From Clostridia bacterium (lineage in GTDB: Bacteria; Bacillota; Clostridia; UBA1381; UBA9506), in contig JAFQLU010000006.1 in assembly GCA_017396465.1 (NCBI GenBank), positions 1-43,613 of the forward strand: a DNA stretch of 43,613 nucleotides. The letters run 5' to 3'. Positions 32,636-42,339 of the stretch are shown piece after piece (position 1 is the first letter of the stretch; each line of letters starts with the position of its first letter). The position numbers and the translations under genes were made by a program. Under the pieces are notes generated by a model. The model was not told the origin of the DNA. It saw nothing but the letters and a program-made list of their open reading frames with translations, and did not search any database.

Positions 32636-35600
32636 TTATTTTACTTCAATATACTTTGTGGAAATAAGGCTTCCGTTGTTGTCTGTTACAGTTGCGTAGC
32701 AGAAGGTTGCCTCATCGGGAAGCGCGAAGGAAACAGCGCCGTTTGCAATTGCGCCACCGGATACCTTGTGCCATGTGATGTTGTTTTCACCGCCGTAAGG
32801 CAGAGCATCTTCTGTGATATAGTAAAGCACCGCACTTTCCGCCGTGATACCGGAAGGAGCCGTGTAGGTTGCGGTGAAGGTGCCGTTTTCTGCTTTTTCG
32901 CTCTTGATGGTGATGAAGGGGTCATATCCCTCTACCATAGCTTTTGCGAAGGTATAAATTTCTGCCGCTCCCCAACCTAAGGTGTAGTTATGACCGTATT
33001 TATTGCGGATACTCATACGGCTTCCATCGGTTACGCCACAGGATTTGGTTGTGGAGTTGATGGAGAAATGCTGGTCGGAGTCGCTGTTTAAATACAGCGT
33101 AGGTACTTTGGAGCGAGCCGCGAAGTTTGCAGGATCCCACATAACCGTGTTGTTCGCCTTATCAAAATAGCTGGAGAAATAGGTTTCGCTTTCGTCTAAA
33201 TATCCACAGCCGTAAACCGGAACGGCGAATTTAAATCTGTTGTCCACACCGATAACCGTTGTGGTGGTAACGCCGCCCCAGGAGATGCCGGTGATACCGA
33301 TGTTATTTTCGTCAACGCCGGGATAGGAGCGGAGTACGTTATGTGCACGGATAACGTTTAATACATTCTGATACATTGCCGCGGTTTCGTAATCAGCACG
33401 GAATGCCTGTTCACCCCAGCAATGAATGCCCTTATAGGGATGGGGGTATTCGCCGACAGTGCTGCCATTGGAGCCGGTTAACGGACTCGCTTCGGGGCCA
33501 TCACCGGTCAACGTCATAGCGATTGCCGCATAGCCTTTATCGTTCCAGAGCTTAACCCATTCGGGGAATGCAATGCCGTTACCGCCGTGTACGCAAACTA
33601 CGGCAGGCACGGGATTTTCTTCCGTTGCACCCTTGGGCACGCCGATATAGGCAAATACTTTAGACTGCTGGCCAACTACGCTATCATAGAAAATGGCGTC
33701 GATGTCGTAATTTTCATCATGGATACTGTAGTCTGCGTAAGCCACACCGTCACCGTTTAACACGTTGGATGTATTGGTATAGGACACGGCTTCTTCCAAC
33801 ACTTCTTCGTCAAAGTATAAATTGTCCTGATACATAATAGATTTTTCCTGCGGTGCCAGGGTGTCTTTTTCTACCAGGAATGCTTTCACCCAGCCGCCGT
33901 TGCCTTTATAGGTTAAAGGTGCGGTGAAGGTTTTGCTTTCCTTGTCTGCCAGCTTAGCAATGTCAATTTCTGTGATAGAAACATCTACCAGAGATTTATC
34001 GGGTGCATACTGTGCCAGCATCAGGCGGTATTCCCCTGTGGGGTTGCCTAATTTCAGCACGTCAACCTTTGCGTATGCGGTGAAACCGTCTTTTACCACA
34101 TAAGGCAGTCTTGCGCCTTCCGCTGTTTCTACACGGAAGTTTTCCATACGGAGAATGTCATCGCCGCAATCTGCGAATGTAAAATGCTCCGCATTCAGAC
34201 CGTGAGTATGATACTGGATGCGCACCACATGATATCCGACAGGAATGTGGATTAAGGAATCCATTTCACACACCGCAAAAGTACCGTAGCTTGCAGATAC
34301 TGTGCCGGTATTTTCCCGGTTCATCTGCGTTTTGCCGTCTACGAAAACAGAGAACGCACCGTTATCGGGTGACGCTGCCCATAAGGACATGTTCACATAT
34401 CTTTCCTCTGCGGTATAAACGTCATACTCTAACCATGTGCCGTCACGCATGGTGGTGCAAAGGGTTGTGCCGCTTTTATAAAATCCGTCATTATCATAAT
34501 CAGTTGCGTCAAAATTATATGCTACAACTCTATTTTCCTGTGCCCATGCGGTGTATGCGCCATTCTGAAAAGAATCTGCCAACGCAAGCGTGAGTTTTTC
34601 TACAGCAATTTCGCCCTCTGTCAGCGTAAATGTCACTGTATTTTCGCCGCGGTTTAAGTTGATAACGCCGCCTTCTGCGTTTGTGAGCTGGTCGTAGCCG
34701 TTTACGTTTACGGTAAACTTACCACTTCCGCTTTTGGTCATGGAAACATCGTAGCAAACCGCTTTTTCTGCGTTAACGGACAGCGTAAAGCTATTTCCTG
34801 CAGTCATAGCAAGAGAGGATTCGCCGGATGCAATATCCGTAGTTACGGTTTCTTTATCAATATAGAAGGTTTTCGCTGTTTTTTCTGCAGAAACATCGTA
34901 TTCCACATCACTGAGAAGCACCGATGCAATCTGCGCCGTTCCGCTTGCGGTTGCAACCTTCACGGTCTGCGCGCCTTCTGCAAGATAGATTTTGCCTAAA
35001 TAAACATCACCTGCACCATTTACCTTGCCGACTGCCGCCTTTCCGTTTGCAGAAACGCGGATAACTGCATTTTCAGCACTTTCCACCTTCGCCGTTACGC
35101 CGTACATACCGGCTTCCATAATCTGAACTGTGCTTTCCAAAGATGCGCCGTTCACAGACACCGTCTGGTCCAGACGTTCCTTGCTTAAAGAGAACTGGGA
35201 AGAAACAACCGCGCCACCCACGGTCTGGAATTTCAATGTGTTTGCACCGGGTGTCAGGTGAACCAGACCCAGTTCGTGAGGCAGACGTTTTGCAGCCGCA
35301 TGGCCATCCGTATCTGCCAAAGGCGCATCGTTTAATACCAATGTTCCATTGATAGATACATCCATTTTCGTTACAACACCGGCACCTGTACTACAGTTAA
35401 AGGTCAGCAGATAATATGCATCCTTCTTGGTATTTACTGTGTATTCAATATACTGACCCTTCTGCAAGGTGGCATGCGTTGTTGCGGAGTTACTCTTGTC
35501 TGCATGACTTAAATCAACGGTTTTGTTGTTCAGCGGGAATACCATGGGATTTCCCGTGATATCCTCCTGAAGGCGTGTCAGCTTGAATTTCGTTACAACA

Positions 35601-36844
35601 GAACCACTTGAAGAGGTGGAGGCATTTGCAATTTTGATAATGTTTTTACCTGATTTTAAGGTCAATGCACCCATATTATAATACGGTCTGGTGCCATAGC
35701 CTGTTCCTTCTGTAACCGTGTAGGTAATCGCCTCTGTTCCGTCCACAGAAATCACCATATTAACAGTTGCGCCGGACGATGTGCCGGAGGTTAATGCAAA
35801 GGCATATTCGCCTGCCTTTTCTGTCGTCACAACATATTCTACTGATTTGCCTTGCCAAAGTGTGATGCAATCTGCATAATAATCTTTCGATGCACCGGTG
35901 AAGTTCTGCGTTGTGTTTTTATTTAAAGCAAATTCTGTTGTGTCTGCCGTAATCATTTCTGTGAAGGGTTCTAAGGTGAAGGACTGCATCACTGCAGCAT
36001 CAGCAGACCCGCTATTCATAGCAATACGAATCACGTTTTCACCTTTTGTAAGGTTTAAAATTCCAAGTCGCTGGTCTGCCCAGTTCTGGTAACCGCCGGA
36101 AACAACAGGGAATTCTGCTTTTTCTATCTGCATGGTTCCGCCAACAGAAACATCCAGGCACACACCTGTTTTGGAAGCACCGCTGGATACGGAAAATGCA
36201 TATTTCCCTGCTTTTACGATGTTCACGGGATAATCAATGTAACCTTTTCCTGTGCTGAACGTAATATATTTGCCTGAACACTGTGCCACCCACGCATTGG
36301 AATAGTCCTCAACAGTCGTGGTATTCAAAGGATAAGTCACAGGGCCAAGCTCAATATCCTCTTCGTTGATATCCTGCACATATTTCAGCGAAAGCGCTGT
36401 TACAATGGTGGAATCAACAGAAGTGGATGCATTGGAAATTACAATGCTGTTTTGCCCGGATGCAAGCTTGATATTTCCCAATACATTGTCTTCATATTTC
36501 AAATAGCTGTTGGTAACCGTAAGTGTTTTGCTTACCGATGGCAATGTTCCATTTGCGGAAGCACTGACAACGATTCCGTCTGCTTTGCCGCTGGCATTCA
36601 CCGTCAGCTCATATTCTGCTGCTTTTTCTGTGTTCACAATCAGCTCTGCGTAGCCGCCCTTCGGAATTACCACATAGGTATCTGTAGAATTGGTTGCAAT
36701 TTTAGAACCTATTGTGTTGACCGTATTTACATTCAGCGCAAAGGTCATGGGGTCTGCCGTGATATCCTCTTGCGCCGATACCACTATTACTGCTGTTGAC
36801 AGAATCATAAAAAGCGACAACAGCATTGCCATCATTTTTTTCAT
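32636..36844 (-). CDS. Giant secreted modular carbohydrate esterase
   Basis: A 1402-residue exported protein. Signal peptide about 1-24. Four tandem modules of about 135 residues follow, each opening with ITADPMTFALN-like sequence (about 28, 160, 296, 430) and containing a Y-x-x-NTEKA-x-Y strand; they look like CBM6/35-type beta-sandwiches. Two shorter related repeats (about 560-770) and a CBM-like module (about 770-910) lead to a linker module ending YKGNGGWVKAFLVEKDTLAP. An alpha/beta-hydrolase domain (about 1020-1320) has oxyanion VCVHGGNG, nucleophile Ser1188 in GISWGG, an Asp in NSDSDQHFS and His in NKYGHNYTLGW, like acetyl-xylan/cephalosporin-type esterases. The tail (about 1325-1402) ends STKYIEVK. 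Probable role: removing acyl groups from a plant polysaccharide outside the cell. Confidence 0.8.
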   Translation of the reverse strand: MKKMMAMLLSLFMILSTAVIVVSAQEDITADPMTFALNVNTVNTIGSKIATNSTDTYVVIPKGGYAELIVNTEKAAEYELTVNASGKADGIVVSASANGTLPSVSKTLTVTNSYLKYEDNVLGNIKLASGQNSIVISNASTSVDSTIVTALSLKYVQDINEEDIELGPVTYPLNTTTVEDYSNAWVAQCSGKYITFSTGKGYIDYPVNIVKAGKYAFSVSSGASKTGVCLDVSVGGTMQIEKAEFPVVSGGYQNWADQRLGILNLTKGENVIRIAMNSGSADAAVMQSFTLEPFTEMITADTTEFALNKNTTQNFTGASKDYYADCITLWQGKSVEYVVTTEKAGEYAFALTSGTSSGATVNMVISVDGTEAITYTVTEGTGYGTRPYYNMGALTLKSGKNIIKIANASTSSSGSVVTKFKLTRLQEDITGNPMVFPLNNKTVDLSHADKSNSATTHATLQKGQYIEYTVNTKKDAYYLLTFNCSTGAGVVTKMDVSINGTLVLNDAPLADTDGHAAAKRLPHELGLVHLTPGANTLKFQTVGGAVVSSQFSLSKERLDQTVSVNGASLESTVQIMEAGMYGVTAKVESAENAVIRVSANGKAAVGKVNGAGDVYLGKIYLAEGAQTVKVATASGTAQIASVLLSDVEYDVSAEKTAKTFYIDKETVTTDIASGESSLAMTAGNSFTLSVNAEKAVCYDVSMTKSGSGKFTVNVNGYDQLTNAEGGVINLNRGENTVTFTLTEGEIAVEKLTLALADSFQNGAYTAWAQENRVVAYNFDATDYDNDGFYKSGTTLCTTMRDGTWLEYDVYTAEERYVNMSLWAASPDNGAFSVFVDGKTQMNRENTGTVSASYGTFAVCEMDSLIHIPVGYHVVRIQYHTHGLNAEHFTFADCGDDILRMENFRVETAEGARLPYVVKDGFTAYAKVDVLKLGNPTGEYRLMLAQYAPDKSLVDVSITEIDIAKLADKESKTFTAPLTYKGNGGWVKAFLVEKDTLAPQEKSIMYQDNLYFDEEVLEEAVSYTNTSNVLNGDGVAYADYSIHDENYDIDAIFYDSVVGQQSKVFAYIGVPKGATEENPVPAVVCVHGGNGIAFPEWVKLWNDKGYAAIAMTLTGDGPEASPLTGSNGSTVGEYPHPYKGIHCWGEQAFRADYETAAMYQNVLNVIRAHNVLRSYPGVDENNIGITGISWGGVTTTTVIGVDNRFKFAVPVYGCGYLDESETYFSSYFDKANNTVMWDPANFAARSKVPTLYLNSDSDQHFSINSTTKSCGVTDGSRMSIRNKYGHNYTLGWGAAEIYTFAKAMVEGYDPFITIKSEKAENGTFTATYTAPSGITAESAVLYYITEDALPYGGENNITWHKVSGGAIANGAVSFALPDEATFCYATVTDNNGSLISTKYIEVK

Positions 36845-36866
36845 GTTTCTTCTCCTCTGCTTTCTT

Positions 36867-39719
36867 TTATTTTACCGGGACATATTTTGTGCTGATAATA
36901 TTTCCGCCGTTATCCTTTATGGATGCGTAGCAGAAGGTTGCATCGGCCGGAAGAGACACTTTAATGCCCTCTTCGGTCGTTTCATAGGATGTTACATACT
37001 TCCAGTCTATAGCCGTTTTGCCGCCGAAAGGAAGCGTATCAGTCGTGATATAATATGTGGTCACAGATGCGGCGCTCACGCCTTTGGGGTATTCCACCTT
37101 TGCCGTCAGCACACCGTTTTCTACCTTTTCGCCCGAGATGGTGATGAAGGGGTCATATCCTTTAACCATGGCATCCGCAAATGTGTAAATCTCCTGTCTG
37201 CCCCAACCTAAAGTGTAGTTATGACCGTATCTGTGATGGATGCTGATTTTGCTGTTTTTGGTTACACCTGCCGTTTTGGTTGTGGAGTTGATGGAGAAAT
37301 GCTCGTCGCTATTACTGTTTACAAACAAGGTGGGAACATCCGACTGCGCCGCAAAGTTTGCAGGGTCCCATTCGGCGGTGTTTTTGTTGCTGCCGAAATA
37401 GTTAGAGAAATAAGTTTCGCTTTCATCTAAATAGCCTGCGCCGTATACAGGAGCAGCAAACAGGAATCTTTGGTCCACGCCGATGACTGTTGTGGTGGTA
37501 ACGCCGCCCCAGGAAATACCGGTGATACCAACTTTCGTTTCATCCACACCGGGATAGCCGCGGAGCACGTTATGCGCACGGACAACGTTTAACACATTCT
37601 GGTACATGGAGTTCTGCGCAAGGTCAGCACGGAACGCCTGCTCACCCCAGCAATGCAGACCGGCGTAAGGATGAAGGAACTTACTTACAAAGCTTCCGGA
37701 GCCGCCGGGGCCGGGATTTGCATCGGGGCCGTCACCGGTTAAGGTCATGGCGATTGCCGCATAGCCTCTGTCATTCCATAGCTTCACCCATTCAGAGAAC
37801 GCAACGCCTGCACCGCCGTGTACGCACACAACAGCCGGCACGGGATTTTCTTCCGTTGCACCCTTGGGCACGCCGATATATGCAAATACTTTGGACTGCT
37901 CGCCTACCACACTATCGTAGAAGATGGCGTCAATGTCGTATTTATCGTCGTGGATGCTGTAATCGGCATAGTATTCCCCGTTGCTGTTCAGCACCTGTGT
38001 TGCAGGAACATATTTCGTATTTTCTTCAAATACCTCTTCGGGAAACACATCAAATTCCCAATATGCTTTTTCTTTACTCTGTGGTTTCATGGTTTTCGTA
38101 TCCATAATAAACGCCTTAACTTTTCCGCCGTTTCCTTTGTAGGTTAAGGGAATCATAAACGTTTTTTCTTCGTGCACATCAATTTTAGCGCCGTCCAGCA
38201 CTTCCATATTGGTCTGCACCAGCCGGTTTCTGTCATCATACTGCGCAATGACTACGGTGTAGCTGTCATTCGTTTCGCCCATTTTTAAAAGTGTCGCTTT
38301 GGCGTATCCCGTAAAACCGTCCTTCACCGCAAAAGGAAGCCGGCCGCCCTCTTTGGTTACGGCGGCAAATTCCATCAGCGCCAGACCGGTGCAAGGGGTA
38401 AATTCCAAATAGTCAATCTGGTATTTATACTTAATGGGATATTCGTTATTTCCGCGGCAAGACGCAATATCAATCAGTATGGTATGTGTACCCTTTTCCA
38501 GCCACAGGGCTTTTGTTTCGTAGCGGCACACACTGCCGTACTGCCAGTTGAAGCCGTCCTCGCTGTCTAAATTCTCTGCGTAGGCCTTGTTGTTGTCGCC
38601 AACACTTTCGCCGTCTATATAAATTGTTACGGTACTCAAAGAATTGGAACCGCCGCAATGGAGCATCACATAGTCTAAGTCATAATAACCGTCTTCTTCT
38701 GCGCCGACATAAATGTAAATGGGGTTTACGCTGTCTGCCCAGGTGTTATCCACCCATTTGCCGCCGCTGGCAGCCGTATTGGATTTTACATTTTCCGTCG
38801 TGAAGTTTTCCACCTCAAGACGGGTCGCTTCCGTCTGAGAAAGAACAACATCCGGCTCTTCATATTTCGTCAGCGTGAAGCTTCGGATGACCACAGAATC
38901 CGTCGAAGCTGCAGGCACTTCAAACCGCAGAACATTTTCGCCTTCTTCTAAGGTTATTTCGCCCAGAATCTGGTCTGCCCAGGTCTGCCAGCCGCCGGTG
39001 GTGATATATTTGCCGTTTTCAATCTGCTTATCTCCGTTTACATACACGTTTAAACACACGCCGTCCTGCTTTCCGCCGCTATTGACAGATATGGTGTACC
39101 GTTCTCTTGTTTTGGTGCTTAAGGTGTATTCCGCATAGTGGGTTTTATATAACGTAATGTAATTTCCGTCGCTATGCTCCTGCGAAGCATGGGAATAATC
39201 CGAAACCGTGTTTGTATTATAGAGAAATGTCATAGGATTCGCCGTGATGTCTTCTCTGATTTCCATGTACCTCGTTAGGCTGAATTGTGTGGAAACCACA
39301 GCGCCGCCCGACACTTGGAACTTAATTACATTCGCACCGGGAGATAAAGAAATCACGCCCAGCTTGTGCGGATTTCTTGCGCCATAGCTCCCTGTGTTAT
39401 CTAAAAGCGCATCGTCCAGCACCAATGTACCGTTTACAGATATATCCATTTTCGTCGCATCATTGATGGTACCGCAGGAAAAATGGAGCACATACTCGCC
39501 CGAAGTCTCCGTATTTACGGTATATTCAAAATACTGTCCGTTCTGAAGCGTTGCATAGCTTCCATTAGAGTTATTCGGGTCGCCATGGGTTAAATCCACG
39601 GTTTGATTGTTTAATTTAAAAATCATAGGATCCGCCGTGATATCCTCTGCCGCAAAAACTGCAACGGATGCGGACAGAATCATCAGCAGCGTCAATACCA
39701 AAGACAAAACTTTTTTCAT
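36867..39719 (-). CDS. Large secreted modular carbohydrate esterase (paralogue)
   Basis: A 950-residue paralogue of the downstream protein. Signal peptide about 1-23. Two tandem ITADPM-type modules (about 25-155, 157-295), a CBM35-like module (about 300-445, TRLEVENFTTENV opening), the linker module ending YKGNGGKVKAFIMDTKTMKP, and the alpha/beta-hydrolase domain with VCVHGGAG, nucleophile Ser736 in GISWGG, NSNSDEHFS and HRYGHNYTLGW. The C-terminal tail ends STKYVPVK. The catalytic halves of the two proteins are nearly superimposable, while the binding modules differ in number and kind, as expected after duplication and module shuffling. First gene of the two-gene operon (22 bases apart), behind a near-consensus promoter and beside an AraC gene. 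Confidence 0.82.
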   Translation of the reverse strand: MKKVLSLVLTLLMILSASVAVFAAEDITADPMIFKLNNQTVDLTHGDPNNSNGSYATLQNGQYFEYTVNTETSGEYVLHFSCGTINDATKMDISVNGTLVLDDALLDNTGSYGARNPHKLGVISLSPGANVIKFQVSGGAVVSTQFSLTRYMEIREDITANPMTFLYNTNTVSDYSHASQEHSDGNYITLYKTHYAEYTLSTKTRERYTISVNSGGKQDGVCLNVYVNGDKQIENGKYITTGGWQTWADQILGEITLEEGENVLRFEVPAASTDSVVIRSFTLTKYEEPDVVLSQTEATRLEVENFTTENVKSNTAASGGKWVDNTWADSVNPIYIYVGAEEDGYYDLDYVMLHCGGSNSLSTVTIYIDGESVGDNNKAYAENLDSEDGFNWQYGSVCRYETKALWLEKGTHTILIDIASCRGNNEYPIKYKYQIDYLEFTPCTGLALMEFAAVTKEGGRLPFAVKDGFTGYAKATLLKMGETNDSYTVVIAQYDDRNRLVQTNMEVLDGAKIDVHEEKTFMIPLTYKGNGGKVKAFIMDTKTMKPQSKEKAYWEFDVFPEEVFEENTKYVPATQVLNSNGEYYADYSIHDDKYDIDAIFYDSVVGEQSKVFAYIGVPKGATEENPVPAVVCVHGGAGVAFSEWVKLWNDRGYAAIAMTLTGDGPDANPGPGGSGSFVSKFLHPYAGLHCWGEQAFRADLAQNSMYQNVLNVVRAHNVLRGYPGVDETKVGITGISWGGVTTTTVIGVDQRFLFAAPVYGAGYLDESETYFSNYFGSNKNTAEWDPANFAAQSDVPTLFVNSNSDEHFSINSTTKTAGVTKNSKISIHHRYGHNYTLGWGRQEIYTFADAMVKGYDPFITISGEKVENGVLTAKVEYPKGVSAASVTTYYITTDTLPFGGKTAIDWKYVTSYETTEEGIKVSLPADATFCYASIKDNGGNIISTKYVPVK

Positions 39720-39756
39720 ACAGATATTCTTCCTTTCCTATATTCTATCATTATAT

Positions 39757-39785
39757 ATCATATCATTGTTACAGAATGATGTCAA
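39757..39785 (-). promoter_or_regulatory. SigmaA promoter of the esterase operon
   Basis: On the minus strand, TTGACA (39780-39785), 17-base spacer, TATGAT (39757-39762). It sits directly downstream of the AraC gene's terminator. Confidence 0.8.
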
Positions 39786-39786
39786 T

Positions 39787-39824
39787 ATAAAAAAGAGCGG
39801 ACTTTTTTATATAAAAGTTCGCTC
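39787..39824 (-). terminator. Terminator of the AraC gene
   Basis: GAGCGGACTTTT (39795-39806) pairs with AAAAGTTCGCTC (39813-39824) with one mismatch; on the minus strand it runs into TTTTTTATATT. Confidence 0.83.
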
Positions 39825-39852
39825 TCGCCCATATTTTCTGTAAAATTATCAG

Positions 39853-40692
39853 TTATATATTCTCTTTTTTATAAATTTTTCTGTACTTCAGCGGAGACAT
39901 GCCTTCCTGCTTTCGGAAGGTGTTGGAAAAATGATAAATGTCGTTAAAGGCAAGATCTGCTGCAATTTCGCCAACGGTCATATCCGTTTTCTCTAAAAGC
40001 CTTTTGGCTTCGGCAATTCGGGCAGATATCAGGTATGCCTTGGGCGTCATGCCGTAAGCCTCTGTGAATTTTTTGATTGCCTGGGTTTTGCCGTAGCCCA
40101 TACCATAATACGCCTGCGACACACGGATGCGGTCCCGGATGCAGGCCTCCAGAAACCGCCGCACATTTTCCACTTCACTTTCCCCGTCCGTTTTTTTAGA
40201 TTCCATAAAGTCTGAAAGGTCGGCAATCAATCGGTGGATTTCAAACTCCAGTTCCCGCTGGGGTGCATTACCACGAATCAGCTCCAGGCAGTTTTCAAAC
40301 CGCGACGGGTCGCGAAAACCCTGAATCAGCACCGTGTCCTTCAATCCGTAATCCTCCACCAGGTGCTGAATATACTGATTTCTGGTTGGCATTACCAGCC
40401 AGATGCGTTTTGCCGGGTCGGAAACGGGCGGGTACACATGCTGAAAGCATCCCGGGTGCATAATCAGCACATCTCCGGGGCAGGCAACATAAGTATCTTC
40501 CCCATGCTCCACGCGGAACTTACTTTCATAAATGTATTCAAAACTGTAGTTTACCGTTCTTGCCCGCACAGCATCGTAATTTGGGTCATAAAAGGTGATG
40601 CCGGCATACGCATCATGAATGGGAGAGCCTAATTTCCCGAGCATCCGATACATGATTTCATTAAAATAGTTTCGTTTATTATCGTCATGCAT
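39853..40692 (-). CDS. AraC-family transcriptional regulator
   Basis: A 279-residue regulator. The N-terminal half (about 25-150) is a cupin-like sensor (FRVEHGEDTYVACPGDVLIMHPGC). The C-terminal half has two helix-turn-helix units: a diverged first one around YYGMGYGKTQAIKKFTEAYG, and a canonical second one, VGEIAADLAFNDIYHFSNTF, ending GMSPLKYRKIY. It probably controls the adjacent giant esterase operon in response to a sugar. ATG 40692 is chosen with AGGAG about 10 bases upstream; a GTG two codons earlier is too close to it. It is not closely alike in sequence to the AraC protein at 6822. Confidence 0.92.
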   Translation of the reverse strand: MHDDNKRNYFNEIMYRMLGKLGSPIHDAYAGITFYDPNYDAVRARTVNYSFEYIYESKFRVEHGEDTYVACPGDVLIMHPGCFQHVYPPVSDPAKRIWLVMPTRNQYIQHLVEDYGLKDTVLIQGFRDPSRFENCLELIRGNAPQRELEFEIHRLIADLSDFMESKKTDGESEVENVRRFLEACIRDRIRVSQAYYGMGYGKTQAIKKFTEAYGMTPKAYLISARIAEAKRLLEKTDMTVGEIAADLAFNDIYHFSNTFRKQEGMSPLKYRKIYKKENI

Positions 40693-40725
40693 AAGCACTT
40701 CTCTCCTGCCTTTTATGTTATGTTT

Positions 40726-40754
40726 ATTGTATCACACTCTGTCTGTTTCCGCAA
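40726..40754 (-). promoter_or_regulatory. Promoter of the second AraC gene
   Basis: On the minus strand, TTGCGG (40749-40754), 17-base spacer, TACAAT (40726-40731). Confidence 0.6.
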
Positions 40755-40768
40755 GCGGTTTGATAACG

Positions 40769-40797
40769 AAAAAACGCACCGGCGATAGCCGATGCGT
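40769..40797 (-). terminator. Terminator of rpmB
   Basis: A 10-bp stem with one G-T pair (40774-40783 with 40788-40797), followed on the minus strand by TTTTTTCG. Confidence 0.88.
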
Positions 40798-40817
40798 AGA
40801 TTCGTTTCTTTTTTAAA

Positions 40818-41015
40818 TTAGTTTGCTAAGCCTGCGCTCTTATTTTTTGCGTTGCGAAGGCATCTGGAGCAAACGTGCAGTGTTTTGGGTGTTCCGTTAA
40901 CAACTGCTTTGACTGTTCTGATGTTCGGCTTCCAGGTTCTGTTGCTTCTTCTGTGAGAATGGCTGACCTTGATACCGAATGTAACACCTTTACCGCAGAT
41001 TTCACATTTAGCCAT
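40818..41015 (-). CDS. rpmB: 50S ribosomal protein L28
   Basis: A 65-residue ribosomal protein. It starts MAKCEICGKGVTFG, has the basic SHSHRRSNRTWKPNIR segment typical of L28, and ends with HVCSRCLRN. The two CxxC pairs (CEIC, CSRC) mark the zinc-binding form, as opposed to the cysteine-free form cells may keep for zinc shortage. GGAGG stands before the ATG. It is a single-gene unit with its own promoter and terminator. Confidence 0.97.
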   Translation of the reverse strand: MAKCEICGKGVTFGIKVSHSHRRSNRTWKPNIRTVKAVVNGTPKTLHVCSRCLRNAKNKSAGLAN

Positions 41016-41072
41016 CTATCGCACCTCCATATACTTACGAAAATTAACTCTATTCTTGAAACAGCAAATCTT

Positions 41073-41101
41073 ATTATAACAGAAAAATTACAAAAATGCA
41101 A
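41073..41101 (-). promoter_or_regulatory. SigmaA promoter of rpmB
   Basis: On the minus strand, TTGCAT (41096-41101), 17-base spacer, TATAAT (41073-41078). Confidence 0.78.
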
Positions 41102-41154
41102 GCATTTTTTTCGATTTTTTCAGTTTTTTTTGATTTTCCTGTTTTTTCCCGTTT

Positions 41155-42315
41155 TTAGTGAATTACGCGAACGGAGTAAACGCCGTCAACTGCAGAAATT
41201 GCAGCCTTGATATCGTCAGCAATATCGCCTTCGATATCCATGATGGTGTATGCGTTTTCTTTCTTACTCTTGTTGAGCATGTTCACAATGTTGATGCCCT
41301 TATCACCAACGATTGCAGAGAAGTTAGACAGCATGTTGGGGATGTTTTTGTGGGTTACGGTAATTCTTGCGCCGCATCTGGGCATTTCACAATCCGGGAA
41401 GTTCACGGAGTTTTTGATGTTACCGTTTTCTAAATATTCACGCAGCTCTGCTGCAGCCATAACGGCACAGTTGTCCTCGGATTCGGGGGTAGATGCACCC
41501 AGATGAGGAATTGCAATCACGTTTTCCATAGAAAGTACTGCATCGTTGGGGAAGTCGGTTACATAGCAAGCTACTTTGCCTTCTTCTAAAGCTACTGCCA
41601 GGTGTGCATCGTTTACCAAAGAACCACGGGCGAAGTTTAAGATTCTCACGCCGTCCTTCATTTTTGCAAATGCTTCAGAGTTGATGGAACCGTTTGTGCT
41701 GTCGTTTGCAGGCATATGCAGAGTTAAGTAGTCGCTGTTTTCGAATACTTCGTCCATAGATGCCGCGTGAACGATGCCGCTGGACAGTCTCCATGCTGCG
41801 TCAACTGTCATGAATGGGTCAAAACCGATAACCTTCATGCCGAGGCTTTCTGCTGCGTTTGCAACCATAGCACCGATAGCGCCCAGACCGATAACGCCCA
41901 GTGTTTTACCCTTGATTTCGGGGCCAACATAAGAGCTTTTGCCTTTTTCAACCAGCTTGCCGACTTCTGCACCTTTGCCGGACAGGGTTTTTGCCCATTC
42001 AATACCAGCAACAACCTTTCTGGAGGAAAGGAGCAGACCTAAAAGAACCAGTTCTTTCACGGCGTTTGCATTTGCACCGGGTGTGTTGAATACAACAATA
42101 CCCTTCTCTGTGCACTTTTCAATCGGAATATTGTTTACACCTGCACCTGCACGGGCAACAGCACGGAGACTTTTGGGAAGTTCCATATCGTGCATCTTGA
42201 AGCTTCTGAGAATGATGCAATCGGGATTTTCCATCTCGTCAGCACATACATAGTTAGCATCAAGAACCGAGAGACCTTTTTTTGAAATTTTATTTAAAGT
42301 TTGAATATTATACAT
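41155..42315 (-). CDS. serA: D-3-phosphoglycerate dehydrogenase
   Basis: A 386-residue enzyme that oxidises 3-phosphoglycerate to 3-phosphohydroxypyruvate, the first step of serine synthesis. The NAD site is GLGAIGAMVANAAESLGMKV; catalytic Arg lies in NFARGSLV and His in IPHLGASTPESEDN. A C-terminal ACT domain (about 315-386, RITVTHKNIPNMLSNF) suggests allosteric control, usually by serine. The short form without an intervening domain is common in Clostridia. ATG 42315 is chosen over an in-frame start 7 codons upstream because AAAGG lies between them. It follows serC by 24 bases. No clear terminator is visible after it. Confidence 0.95.
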   Translation of the reverse strand: MYNIQTLNKISKKGLSVLDANYVCADEMENPDCIILRSFKMHDMELPKSLRAVARAGAGVNNIPIEKCTEKGIVVFNTPGANANAVKELVLLGLLLSSRKVVAGIEWAKTLSGKGAEVGKLVEKGKSSYVGPEIKGKTLGVIGLGAIGAMVANAAESLGMKVIGFDPFMTVDAAWRLSSGIVHAASMDEVFENSDYLTLHMPANDSTNGSINSEAFAKMKDGVRILNFARGSLVNDAHLAVALEEGKVACYVTDFPNDAVLSMENVIAIPHLGASTPESEDNCAVMAAAELREYLENGNIKNSVNFPDCEMPRCGARITVTHKNIPNMLSNFSAIVGDKGINIVNMLNKSKKENAYTIMDIEGDIADDIKAAISAVDGVYSVRVIH

Positions 42316-42339
42316 ATTTATACAACCTTTCAGCAATAA

